Program-made: the position numbers and the translations under genes
Origin: Takakia lepidozioides
Taxonomy: Eukaryota; Streptophyta; Takakiopsida; Takakiales; Takakiaceae
Direction of reading: 5' to 3'
Length of the DNA stretch: 64,000 nucleotides
NCBI GenBank assembly: GCA_030704615.1
Contig: CM060731.1
Location: 67,746,756-67,810,755, forward strand
Part shown: positions 33,901 to 45,623 of the stretch, piece by piece
Position numbering within the stretch: the stretch's first letter is position 1
How the letters are laid out: the number at the start of each line of letters is the position of its first letter
Notes under the pieces: generated by a model
Told to the model about the DNA's origin: nothing
Seen by the model: the letters and a program-made list of their open reading frames with translations, nothing else
Database searches by the model: none

Positions 33901-36900
33901 TGCCATATTGAACTTTTCCATCTTGCTTTCTTGAAAGGAGCACATTCTCTGCTCTTATAGTGTGAGCATGCAGAGAGACTTGCCATTGGCTTTACTTCTG
34001 CTTTTCCTCTCCTTGGCAAGATTCGATCTCACTACGCCTGATACTGGAATTGTCTTGAGATTGATTTTAATTGGGAAGTGAAGGTGCTATTAATGATTAC
34101 GGATGTGCAGCTCCCAAGAGCACGGTCGAAAGTGTTGTTGAAAGGAAACCGTGTACAAATGCGCAAGTTCCACTGCACCGGGTGCTAGCATTCATCAGCC
34201 AAGCAGTATTTGCATGTGAAAATGGTGGGGTAACCTCTCACAGACGTCTTTCCAGCCTTGTTTGCCGACAGTTCAACATCCTCAACATTGAAGACTTGGG
34301 TGCCGGCTCTCTAGATTTCCTAGTAAAGCAAAGCAAAGAGATGCAGTTGGCAACCCCATCAAACGCCTCCGTTTTTTTCATGGGTGCGCTGGTTCCTGGG
34401 ATGGGGCAGAGCGAGGCCGTGGAAGAATCGCAGGAACCTGTCATACACGTGGAAACCCTGAGTAAGGTTGGTGTTTTAGGTAGTATGATGAACACTGATG
34501 CCTTGAACTGTTTGAAGGGAGCCCCCATGCTGGTAGATCTCACCCTTTGGTCACAGTGGAATGCCGTCTTTGCCCCTACACAAGGGCCTCTGCTTGATTG
34601 GCTGGAGCGAGAGGGCCCCACAAGTGGCATCCACTCTTTAATGACGGATGCTGGACTGATTCTAAGAATTGACGGGACTGCGACTGTTGACCAGTTTCTA
34701 ATGGCTACTGTCAAGGGTCATGGAGAGCAAGTGGCTGCACAATTGGTGTCACTGGTTGCAATGTATGGTGGAGTTGCCCATGCACCATTAGCCCTCCTAA
34801 AGACGCATGCCACCAAAGCTATTGGTGTGCTTTTGGACCCCTTCACTAGCAACCCCTTGGATTACGTCAGCGAAAATACCTTCAGCAGTCTCAGTGAAAG
34901 AAATTTTGCACATTCGAAGAACATGGCTGTAAACTGGGCGGATATGCACCAACCGCTGAAGAAAGCCTGTTTTTCTCCTAGCACTAATTCTGGTAATATG
35001 ATGCGGAATAGCCTCAGATATGGGAATACGAGGGAAAAAGAAACTCGTGCCACCACAGTGGCTATGTTTCTAGTGAAGGTTATGTATACTATGCCCAGAG
35101 AGCTTAGGGTATTTGCAGCTGAAATATTTTTGTCAGCCTTCTCTTCGGCTATACCAGGGGCTCACTCCATCATAATGGATTCATGTCAAATCCTTGAGCA
35201 TTCCCTGATGCTGCATGAAGTGGGCCTCCAGATGGGAATACCTGAGTGGATTGATGATTTCTCTTCATTTGTGTTGGCAACGACGTCCTCTGAAGATCCT
35301 GGACAGTTGTGCAGGGACCAGTTGACAGAGCCCAACATAAAAGAAGCCTGTAGCTTTACAGTTGCTGCAACTAGCATTGGTTCATTAGAAAACTCTTCAG
35401 TCTGTGCTAGTGGGCACCGAGAGCAGGCAGGCTTAAAGTTGGAGGTAGAAAGTATTGGCAATGCAGGATACATTTCCTGTATACAGACTGGGAACGATGA
35501 AACAGTGAATATCAAAGGATCAACTGAGTTGGCACCCACAGATTTGCTGCCAGAGGCAGGAATGGATTCCGAATGGGAACCCTACGAAAGGCTTAAAAAT
35601 ACTGAAGAGGTGGCTGCGCAGACCTTCAAGCAGAAGTTGGAGGAGGGAGCAAGTGGGGTAGAGGAGGAACTGCTTGCAGGGAAGTGCCAAGTGGCAGATG
35701 GAAATAGGGTCAGGGACAATGGAAAAGAGGTCGTGGAAGCGATCCGACGTGACGAGTTTGGAGTAGGACAGGACCTTGAGAGCCGAGAGCATGATTTACT
35801 TGCCAGACAGCATGCGCGGATGGGCCGTGCGCTCCATCGACTTTCTCGGGACTTATATTCTCAAGACTCTCACTTCGTTCTTGAATTGGTGAATTCATCT
35901 TTACCTTGCCAATGGAACTCTCAAAGGTCCATGGTTTGACTTATGTTTGTTAGGTTCATGATTTTATCAGCCAGTACATGAACAAGTTTGAAAGTTCTCT
36001 ACAAAGGTATGAAGTTGATTGTTCTCATTCTTCTTTGTCTAAAGCCCATGAGGATGTGTAGACGCGATAGTCCAGTGGTAACTATTACTTATAAACTGGG
36101 TTACAGGTTCAAAATGCAGATGACAACACTTATGAAGTTGGAGTCAAGGCAGCACTGGTGTTTGTCGTTCGGCATGGCCATGTTGTGGTGCTCAATAATG
36201 AGAAAGGCTTTACGCCAGCTAATCTACGTGCCCTATGTGACGTGGGTAACTCCACTAAGGCAGGCACCAACACTGGCTACATTGGTCACAAAGGCATTGG
36301 CTTCAAGTCCGTTTTCCGGGTAAATGTTCTAGGCTATGTTTCTCACCATCTTGAGAGAAAATGTGGGTGATTGATGGGTGCAGTGAAATTCCCCCTTTTC
36401 CCCTTGTCTGTCTCAACCTCCGCACTTTTACATTGAAGTTATGGAGCAGCTACGGAGTTCCCTTGTCTAGTATCTACCTCTTTGATGGATATTGTTGGCT
36501 TGGTTTTCTTACAGGTCACGGATTCCCCTGAAATTCACTCGAATGGATTTCATGTGAAGTTCGACATCACTGAGAGTGACCTTGGCTTTATACTCCCGAC
36601 TATTGTACCACCCTGTACTGACTCTTTTGAAGAAGTTTTACATTTGGTTGAACAGAAAAGAGGGACCTCTGAGAATAATCAGGCCAGTTGGAACACACGG
36701 ATTGATCTGCCCATCAAAGCTTCACTTCGAGATGGCCAAGCAATGGATTCCTTAGCAGCCAAGTTTGATGACATCCATCCTTCCCTGTTGCTCTTCCTCC
36801 ACCGCCTGCACTGTATTGCTGTGCAGAGCGAAGTCGTTGACTCAACTCAGGTCATGTACCGTGAAGATGTAGGCAATGGGCTTGTTCGTGTGGTGCACAA

Positions 36901-39900
36901 TGGAGGAAGTGCCATGTGGCTGGTTGTGAAACACCAGCTCACGGCAGCTGTCCCTCGGGCAGGTAGAACATTGACGGAGCTTGCTCTGGCATTCACATTG
37001 CGGGAGCTTTCTGGTGGGCAGTACGAGGCCAGCCCTGAGCAGCAACAAGTGTTTGCCTTTCTTCCTTTAAGGGCCTATGGGTTACGGTTTATTGTGCAGG
37101 GAGATTTCATCCTGCCTTCATCCCGAGAGGATGTGGACAGGGATAGTGCATGGAACCAGTGGCTGCGGTCTGAAATTCCTGAGGCTTTCATCAAGGCTGC
37201 TGATTTTTTCAAATCGTTGCCATCTCTGGAAAGCGCAGGAAGAGCAATGACCAACTACTTGCGATTTGTGCCGTTGGAAGGAGAGGTTGTGGGGTTTTTC
37301 TCTCCCTTGCCACGAATGATTCTTGGGCGATTGCGTACTACCCCTTGCCTGCCGATTGAAGGAGCGGAGAAAGGGTGGGCATTGCCCTGCATGCTTTTGC
37401 GAGGGTGGAACGACACAGTCCGTAAACTGTTGCCTGACCCCTTCTTGAAAGAGCATCTAGGGCTCCAATATTTGGACGGGGAAGTGGAACTCTCTAATTC
37501 GCTGGCCTCAAGCCTGGGAGTGCAGATGTATGGAGTGCGCACATTGGTTGCCATAATGAAATCTCTGTGCCTGAAGAAAGGTGGATTGGAAGGCATGGGA
37601 CCAGAGTGGGTCCGGGACTGGCTGATTGCTCTACACGACTGCCTTCTTGCTGAACAGCACAGGACCCAGTTTTTGCCACAGCAGGAAACAGATGGTCTTT
37701 TCCCAGGAGACCTTCAGACTCTGCAGTTTATCCCTTTGTCCAATGGAACATTCACAGCTTTGGTCGATGGGCCTGTGTGGTTTTCTGGTCAATCAGTGGA
37801 GCATAGTAGTGTGATCAATAACCCTCTTTCTTTCTTCCCTCTCCTCTTGTCAGAGTTGAGAACTGTGCATCCCCTCTTAATGAAAAACACAATTGACTGT
37901 GATGCTGGTCTTATGAATCACTTGAAAGTCAATTCACTCAAGGGCTCTAATGCTGAAAATACAGGGAAGGTTACCAGTATTCTCCAGAAGCTGGGGGTGA
38001 ACCCAATTTCAGCTCATGAGGTGATGAAGAGCCATGTGCTGTCAGCTATGGCAGAAGAGAGTTGCTTGATAAGAGAGACACCTCTCGTGGTGCAATTCTT
38101 GGGGTACATCAAGTGCCATCTGGAATCTGGCTGCACTCAATGTACATTAGATAGGGCAGATATCTTGGTGCAACTTCAAAAGAGTGCAATAATTCTCACG
38201 AGTAATGGGCTCCGCCGGGCAAGCAGAGAGCAGATCCATTTTGGGGCCACAATGGGAAACCCATTTGATGTAAGGAGTATTCTGGAGGGCACCCCAGTCA
38301 ATTGGAACGAGGTGGATGCAACTTATCTCCAACTTCAATCCCCAGAGGACCAGGGTTCCAGCCCTGAAAGTTGGCGGAAGTTTCTCCAGGGGTTAGGGGT
38401 TACAGATTTTGTACAGATGGTCTCTTTGGAGAGACACATCCAGGATAAGGCTGCAACCTTATGGCGGAGGGCAGAATGGGAGGGAGATGGTAGGGCGGGA
38501 GGTGGGTGGGTCGTCCAGGACTCAGAGTCCCCAGAATTGCTAGAAATCTTGAATGCAGTGTGTGGTCTTGAGGAGGAGGCAGGAAGGAAGGGAAAGAAGG
38601 CTTATAGAAAGGCTATTTTCAACTGCACAAGCCTCCTGTCAGCTCTTGACAAACTCTGGGATGAGGAGTTTTCCTCCTTCTCTAAAGGAACATACAGGCT
38701 TGCAGGGCAGCACAGTGACACTATCAGGCGAGAAACTGAGGCATCATGGGTGTTGCAAATGCGAGAATTTAAGTGGGTGTTGTCCAGTTTGGATGGACAA
38801 CTGCACCTACCGACCACTCTTTTCCAGCGATGTGAGGCCGTGAGCAGGATTCTGGGCAGCCATGCTCCTTATGCCCTCCCTCAGGTTGGCATCGTGCATG
38901 TGGGCCTGATAAGCAGAGTGAAAGTTTGGTCTCCAGCACTTTGTTACCTCTAGGATTTGGATATTTTCAGAGAACTTGACAAATACAAGTTGGATCATCT
39001 CTTGCACCCACTACAAGCATCTCCGAGTTCCAATTTCATGTGTGCATTCCTATCGAAAGGTAGTTCATAGTTCCTCTTCTGTGCATGTAACCCTAGTTTT
39101 TTCACTTGTGTGTTCGGGAGAAGCAGATGCAAAGCACTGGGTTGATGACAGCACTTGGCCTCCGCACTGAAGTCAGAGTAGATGACGCTCTCGTTCTTCT
39201 CCGTCATTGGGGTGAAAGTAATGGAAAGATTGAAGCAAGGTAATCTCTTATTTAGTGACTGATGTGAGAAGATAGATTCTGTAACTGCAGATTGTAAATG
39301 GTGTGGTTGAAAGTCAAGTGCTAGGATGAATCTTGTTCAGGTGATGTATGTTGTACGAATTCTGAAGACAGTGGTATACACACTAGAACACAGTCTTGCC
39401 AAAAGGTTAAATCTAGACCCTGAGAAAGAGAGAGAAATTTATTATCTCAGGGGGAAGCCCGAAGAGCCCGAACTTGAGTAGAACCACACCCTAAAACCAC
39501 TGAAAGAGAAAGTAAGAAACTTATACATCTACACAGGGCCCCAGGGCCCATAAGAAAGTGGGACAGAGGCTGCAGTCAGGCTATTACACTGATCACAGAC
39601 CCTTTCTGGTTTTTCTTTTCTGGCAAAGGGAGGGGAAACCGGAGAATTATTCCAGGAAAAGAAATGCCAACCCAGAAGCTTGAAGCCTCTGTTTTTACTC
39701 GAGGATCTTAATCGGTTTGGTTGACTTCAACAGTGTGGCGCAGATGGCACAGTTTTACTTGTTCCTGTCGGAGAAGATGCCAACACATAAAGAAGAGGTG
39801 TTGGCCGTCATCAGATCAACACCGTCCATTTTTGTACCGTGGAAGGGAGGCAGTGCCCGTGAGAGAATCTTGGAAGGAAACTTGTACCTGGTGGAAAGTG

Positions 39901-42900
39901 TGTGCTGGAGTGATCCAACAGGAGCTCTCCAAAGCTTGATTTCCATGAAAGGGACAGCTTGTGAACGAGGGTCCGAACCCTCATCATCTGCTGATCAGGG
40001 AGCTCTTGCTGTGAAACCCTTGAGTGGGTTCTACCCAGAGCTGCAGGATTTTTTTGTGCGAGAGTGCCTAGTTCAAGAGACACCCAGTTTTGATGGGTAT
40101 CTTAGTATCCTCCAGAGTCTTGCTGCTCTGTGCCCTCCCTCCAAGGTGTTGGACCAGGTGATTATATCCTCAGTTCGAACCATGCTTGGATTCTGTTTCG
40201 AGATGTTTTCGTCAGCAGTCTTCTTGCCCTATGAATGCAACTGTACTTCTTGTTTTGGAATGTGACTAATACAGAACCGAACACAGACTCTTTAGATGCA
40301 TGTATTCCCAGCTTCAGCAAGCACATACAACCCTTTTGACAAGAAGGGTTCTTCTTGTTGTGGCAAAGTGATAATTTTTCTCCCAAACATTGCAGGTACT
40401 GGAAGTTTTTGCAGCATGGTCCTGGGAGATAGAGTGCGGAAAAGTGACGGAGGCAGAGCTATTGAGATGGAAGGCACAGCTCCAAGACGTAGGGTGCATG
40501 GTATTACCCACTGTGCAAAACAATTGGGTGTCCCTCAGTGACCAGGCTGGGTTCATTTGTGTGTGCGATGATCTGAAACTTGGAATGGAGTTCCGAGATG
40601 CACAGGATGGTCTACACTTCTTACAAATTACATGTACACAGTTTCCTGAAAATGCTGTTAAGCATAAGCGGGACGTGCCCATCAGGCGGACTATGCAACC
40701 CCTACTATCGGCCTTAGGCATCCCTCTCCTGTCCCAGGTTGTGTCCTTGTCATTGCTGTTCATTTTTTTGCCTCCTTGTGCTGTTGAACTTAGTCAGAAG
40801 CATTATCAGATCAGTCAAATAATGAAAGGCAGGTGATGTATATCTATTGTGGAGAGAAAAACATGTGCTGGTCATGTTGGTGGTTTCTCTCCTTTTGCAG
40901 AGTGCAGAGTTGCTGCCTTTTAACTGCCTAACTAACGAACACAAATGACAGGTCGTGGAGCGTGAAGTAATCACACATGGATCACATGATGGATCACAAC
41001 TTGAAGCTCTCATCATGTGGGCCCTTCCATATGCACAACGTTATGTTCGACACCATCACTTTGAGCATTACAAAAGCTTACAGAGCATGGGCATTGTAGA
41101 GAGACTGAAGAAGCTGAAATGCTTGGTTGTGGATCAACTATACTTTCGCTACAGTCTTCAGAATGGTCGACACCGGTCGCTGCATCGAATTGAATGTGGC
41201 TGCGTGCTTCAGGTCTGCCGCTTCAATCCAGTTACCCCGCATTTCACGACAGTGGTGCTATTTGTGTGAGTGTGTTTGTGTGTGTCTCTGTCTGCCCCCT
41301 GGATATGGGGTGATGAAGAGATCCCTGTACTCCTTTCCTACACATATCTTGGTGTTGAGTTTTCCTCTAACTCGAACTGGGATGCGCATTTACAAGAAGT
41401 GATTCAATCAGCTAATCGCAAACCTTTGGGTCTCGCTAAATTTTTCCACTGCAGAGGGATTAATACTGAAGTTAAAAGGACCATGTTTGCAAGGTTATTA
41501 GGCTGGCCTTGGGGTACGCATCTGCTGTGTGGATCAACCATGCTAAATCAGAATCCATTCAGGTCGCGGTGCTCAAAGAAAGCAAGTCGGCTTGTTCTAG
41601 AACAGCTAATGTGGCTGTTCGGGGCGAGTTTGGCATACCTCCCTTCAAACTCTCGACCCATTCAAGTCAGATGGTGGGTTCAGTTGAATCGCATGCCTAA
41701 TACCAGATACCCTAGGATAATCGACGCGAATTCCTGGAAGCAAGACCGTCCTGCTAAATAGTCTAAGGGTAGAAGAGATTCTCAAGTATCTGAATACTAG
41801 TCCAGAAGAATCAACCTCACTGGATGAAGCTGACCTGGAGGGTGTTGTGTCCAAAGCCATGTCTGATGCGCAAAGACTGTCCGATTGAAATGAAGTTGGC
41901 ATAAAACTTCACTGAACTTGTTTCCAGTCTGAACTGAATCAACTTCAGGCTGATGACAGAGGGGAGACTGTCATAAAGCACTGTCTCCCCTGATGACAGA
42001 GGTGAGACTGTTATAAAGCACCATTTCATTCATTTCATTTTCATAACAGAGCAGTAGTTGCTTTTGGGCTGTTTTTTGGCTCTGGTTTTGTTTCCTCTCT
42101 CTTGTTTTTTCCATTTTGTCCCATAAGCTCTTTGAGCTTTCTGTGGACGTTATGAAGTACCATTTCATTTCATTTCATTTTTCTCTTTCTCCCTCTTGCT
42201 ATCTCTTTTTAAACTTGGAAGGGTTTGAATTCACAGGGCTCTTTTCTCCACACTGCAGTCTCGCAAGCCAAGGATCATTGCATGGTTTATGCTGAGCTTT
42301 CCCGATTCTTCTTTTCCAATCAACCCAACCTGCAGCTGGCCAACTTCTTGCATCTCATTACTCTCATGGCCTCGTTGCGATCACCAGAAAGAGATGTCGA
42401 GTCATTCACCATTAACGGGCAGGGCATTCAGCAGCTTCCAGATGGGGATGTCCCTTGGACTGTCGATTTAACCACCAGAGAGGAGCCCCCTGCCAATTTG
42501 ACCTCATTGACTGAGAGAATACCCACCCCTGGCGAGATGTATCTACAAAGACAGGTTGATCTTGAAGAGTCCAGGCTCCAAAGGGCGAAAAATTCTCGGG
42601 TATATTCTGGGTGGCCTCCTCGCACCTGGGTTCCTGTTCCCAGAGTGAAAGCCATGGCTACCTTTTCTTTTAAAGAGGATCAGCAGACTGGGACATCATT
42701 GGCAGGTGTCAGAAGGACAGGGACTGTTCCTAAAGCTACTTCTCGAGATTTGCACATGGAGATGAGTCATGGGGATAGGGTAGACAGAAGGCCTCCCACA
42801 GAAGAAACTACCATTTCCTCTCGTGAGATGGTCCCAGAACATTCTACAGATGAGGATAACTCACATGGTGCTTCGAGACTGTTCACCACTTCGGAAGGGC

Positions 42901-43709
42901 CACCTCAGACAGAGACACCCCTGCCTGTCCAGCCTGTTCCAAATATTGGGGTGTCAAGAATCAGGCCAGTGCAAGAAGTTGTATTACATAATGGAGGATG
43001 GAACAGTGGAACAGACAGAGAGACATCAGGCGCTTGGGTAAGCCATTAGAAAAGCTTTGTTTGGTACTGTTTCTATCACAAAACATTTCAAATGAGGCAT
43101 ACATAGGAGACTCACAGACTGATTCAGTTTAGCAGGGGCCCCTATGGTCAAATTTAGTCACGAACTTATGCGTAGATGTAGTTAAAGCATCACCATTCCT
43201 AACACATGGAAATATCATCCCTGCAGGCAAGAGACCAGCTAGTTTTGGACGGACCCACTGAGGAACAGCGGGAACTGACAGGCCGCTCAGGTGAGGCATT
43301 GGTGTTCCAGTATCTTTCTGGAAAACATGGGCCAACACATGTTAAGTGGGTGAACCAAGATGGAGAAACCGGGGCAGCCTTTGATATGATAGTTACGATG
43401 GAGACCGGGCAGCAGGAGTTTGTGGAGGTGAAAACAACACGATCTCAGGACAAGGATTGGTTTGAGATATCGCCTCGCGAGTGGGACTTTGCGCAAATTC
43501 ACGGTGATTTATATACCATCATTCGTGTGTTCTTGACAGGTCCTGGACAGCCTATGCGTATTCTGCGCATCCCAAATCCCGTGAGGCTTTGTCAAGAACG
43601 GGTCCTTCAACTTGCACTGCTTCTACCATCTAACAACTCTGTGGGTAACGACTCTGCCAAGGATATGCAACTGACGTCATTTTCAGTGAACTTGCAAGGT
43701 GCTGTCTAG
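26728..43709 (+). CDS. NOV: NO VEIN (NOV) protein: GHKL-type ATPase fold plus C-terminal NOV_C/DUF3883 domain, 14 exons
   Basis: Exons: 26728-27462, 31126-31463, 31633-32134, 33286-33405, 33622-33796, 34084-35888, 36107-36319, 36515-38884, 39127-39239, 39734-40157, 40396-40737, 40952-41212, 42237-43037, 43227-43709. All introns are GT-AG, all phases join, and the total is 8,682 nt (2,893 residues), slightly longer than the Arabidopsis protein. Residues 1-190 are Gly/Pro/Ser-rich. A conserved N-terminal block follows (SFESLGFRMQDVPCL; GLGPLNRHPLVIHYFS). Near 1220-1300 the Hsp90-like ATPase boxes appear: LELVQNADDN (N box), VLNNEKGFTPANLRALCDVGNSTK-type G1, and GYIGHKGIGFKSVFR (G2). The C-terminus (about 2752-2850) is NOV_C, with Asp2786 and EVK at 2800-2802, a nuclease-fold-like D...ExK pattern. 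In Arabidopsis NOV is a nuclear protein needed for leaf vein and stem-cell specification; its biochemical activity is not established. Introns 1 and 12 hold LINE copies. ATG 26728 was chosen as the first ATG of the open frame. Confidence 0.93.
27857..31036 (-). mobile_element. LINE with intact EN-RT reading frame, antisense in NOV intron 1
   Basis: The minus-strand frame is open for 1,092 codons from 31135 to 27857; the element-derived part starts at about 31036. An APE-like endonuclease lacks only its extreme N-terminus (ETWE; LLGDFNAQVG; GTSDHFLVW). The reverse transcriptase is complete: NYRGITLLNAVGK, GFRRNRGCVDHIFTL, FLDVKKAYDTVW, AQGCTLSPLLF, and catalytic FADD in ALMFADDFAG. A C-terminal region follows (WDAHIRKV; RWWGQLQHMP). 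No stop or frameshift is seen, so it is a young, 5'-truncated copy. AG/GA microsatellites sit at both edges (31037-31062 and 27943-27979). The RT wording is unlike the L1 copies elsewhere in this window (RPITLLNVAYKII) and closer to CR1/L2/jockey-like elements. The clade call is from memory and untested. Its position in an intron lets NOV splice around it. Confidence 0.85.
32135..33285 (+). repeat. NOV intron 3 with three tandem repeat units
   Basis: Within this 1.15-kb intron, the pattern CTGTTCC..TTGT.TTCTGC.CAAA.TGGG.GCGGGGTC.ATGGCCACAAGGCTA recurs at about 32839-32913, 32954-33038 and 33039-33127, with roughly 85-115 bp spacing. Another shared phrase, GGCCCTTGGGGGCA, occurs near 32390 and 33177. 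This suggests local duplication within the intron. No coding content is seen. Confidence 0.6.
41275..42175 (+). mobile_element. Decayed copy of the intron-1 LINE family, in NOV intron 12 (sense)
   Basis: On the plus strand, 41290-41760 encodes EIPVL.SYTYLGVEFSSNSNWDAHL, KFFHCRGINTEVKRTM, then RWWVQLNRMPNTRYPRIID and WKQDRPAK. Block for block this matches the C-terminal part of the LINE in intron 1. Frameshifts (about 41500-41640) and stops after 41760 show it is dead. The 3' UTR contains a duplicated segment (TGATGACAGAGG.GAGACTGT.ATAAAGCA at about 41950 and 41992). It ends in CATTT-rich tracts near 42021-42045 and 42160-42180, probably a microsatellite tail. It fills most of intron 12 (41213-42236). 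Confidence 0.8.
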
Positions 43710-45623
43710 GTACAGAGAGTTCGAATTTTGTTCAAGGGTGAGCTGGACATTGCACTCCCTGCCCTCCTTTTTACCAGTCCCCAATCCCCCAACAGCGGGG
43801 TCCAGAGTAAATTCAGATTCACTGTGTATCTGGAGTGTGCCTCATGGCAGGACAGCTTCAAAGGCTGACTCGGCATATTTTAAATTTAAAACTTTGAGCC
43901 GATTCTGTGGGACGGAGGTTGTCTTAACAAATTACTGCACACAATTTCTTACTCATTCTTGAATTAGAATCCCTGCCCGAAACTGACAGGGATCAAACCA
44001 TTTAGGTAGTGGGTAGGTCATGGACAAATGTTGAGAAATAATGTGCTGTATCTTGTCAAGAACCTCAAATCTCGAAGCAGAATGTTTGAAAATCTTTCAG
44101 TGGTAAGGAATTAAACAATTGTAATTTTTCTGGAATCATCCATCTACACTTAGATACTTATGTGATTCCTTCAGAGGAAGGCTTGTACCTCAAACCCGTC
44201 ATGTCTCTTCCTGCTTGCTTTTTTGGCAATCATCTGGAGTGTGTTTAGGTCTTTATTCTTCTTGAACATATTTCTGTTTTTCTTATGGTTCAAGTCAAAT
44301 GCAGGCTAGACCCTACATACTCGCCTATCCCAGTTTCCACTATACATCTCTCATTGAGGTCAGGTTTTTAAGCATATCTCAGCAAAACTGTCTGCTCTAA
44401 TCTGTGTGCTCTCGGAAAGGACTGGTCTCTGCAGTACACTCGAAGTGCTATGCAACCCTTTCATTGCAGGATTGGAAACTCTCTTAGATACACAAGCACC
44501 ATCTTCCAAGAAAATGACTGGGCAAATTTTTTCGTACATTCTGGAAAAGGCTTTCTTTCTCCACCCAGGAGTGATTACAAGAGACAAGACTGGATCGCAT
44601 CTTTGGCAAGCCGAAGTTGGCAAAAAGTACACTTTGAACCAACATCCCCATGCATCCAGCGCCACCAAGGCCTTCCTAACCTGCAGACATGCAGGTTATT
44701 CGAAATGCAAGAGAGATGTTCTTCATATGCTGCTTCTTGCTTTGTTTGGACAGTATCAAGCCTCTAACAGCCTCTTGTGTGACAGCGAGTGGTGAGGTTT
44801 TCGCACTAGATTTGTACAAAAGTAGGTATATGGTGCAACATCCAATTATATGCAGTCTGGATGTCTCAGTGGCAACCATCCCCCATCGACAATGCGCATC
44901 CTCACTCTGCACTTCCTGCAAATCTGCTCTAACCTTCTCATCCAAAGCCTCTCAATCAAGCAACGCTATTGGTGCATCCTCAGTAGGTTGAGGCATTTTC
45001 AAATGAAGATTCAATCCACAACTCCTGTACAAGTACTTAGCCCCTCATAACAAAACTTGGACAGAAGGAGACAGCCTCAATGAGCTCCCACTCCATACAT
45101 TCATGATTCCTTAGCCCCTCATAACAAATCTTGGACAGAAGGAGACAGCCTCAACGAGCTCCCACTCCATACATTCGTGATTCCGCACACCAGCATACAC
45201 AGAAAGATAGTGTCTAAGTATGAGTACACCAAATTATTAAAAATGAGCCTAGAAACAACAGCTACATTGCTTCATTGCCCTCTTTACAAATTGTCTGCCA
45301 TTGTCAAGGAGACCACTCATCAAGGTTCAGGAAACATCTCTACCCACCTACCCCTTCACTCTTCCTCTTTATTGAGTTCACATTTATTGCTGGAAGAATG
45401 CTCCCAGAGTAGCACTAGACCACTGCCATGCAGCCTTCTGATATTTATGAGAAACCCCTTCGATTCTTTTGATGTGTGAGATGAGAGACAGGAAACAGGA
45501 GTTGAAGGGATCAGAGCCTCAAGAAAGGTAGGTGGGGAGGGAAGATGGGGGATCTCAACGAAAGCATCTATGATACAAGACTAGAGCTAGTGAGAGAGTA
45601 GAACAAGAAGAGACTAAAATCAA
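43710..45623. other. Convergent intergenic region between NOV and the GRAS gene
   Basis: This holds the 3' flanks of both genes. No ORF here has recognisable features; the longest (44406-44795 plus, 44360-44668 minus) overlap each other and look fortuitous. A 74-bp direct tandem duplication occupies 45036-45109 and 45110-45183, starting CTTAGCCCCTCATAACAAA, with only a few differences. Confidence 0.55.
45368..45388 (-). terminator. Candidate poly(A) signals for the GRAS gene
   Basis: Two AATAAA hexamers on the minus strand (45368-45373 and 45383-45388) lie about 240-255 bases beyond the GRAS stop codon, a normal 3' UTR distance. This is inferred from sequence only. Confidence 0.4.

Noticed and set aside
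36059-36115. tRNA-like A box (TAGTCCAGTGG) and GGTTCAAA near NOV exon 7
   Set aside because: The B-box-like bases are the exon's own first codons (VQNADD), the spacing and cloverleaf fail, and the exon is conserved. This is chance similarity.
44360-44795. Overlapping plus and minus ORFs between NOV and HAM
   Set aside because: Neither has family motifs. They overlap each other and lie in probable 3' flanking DNA.
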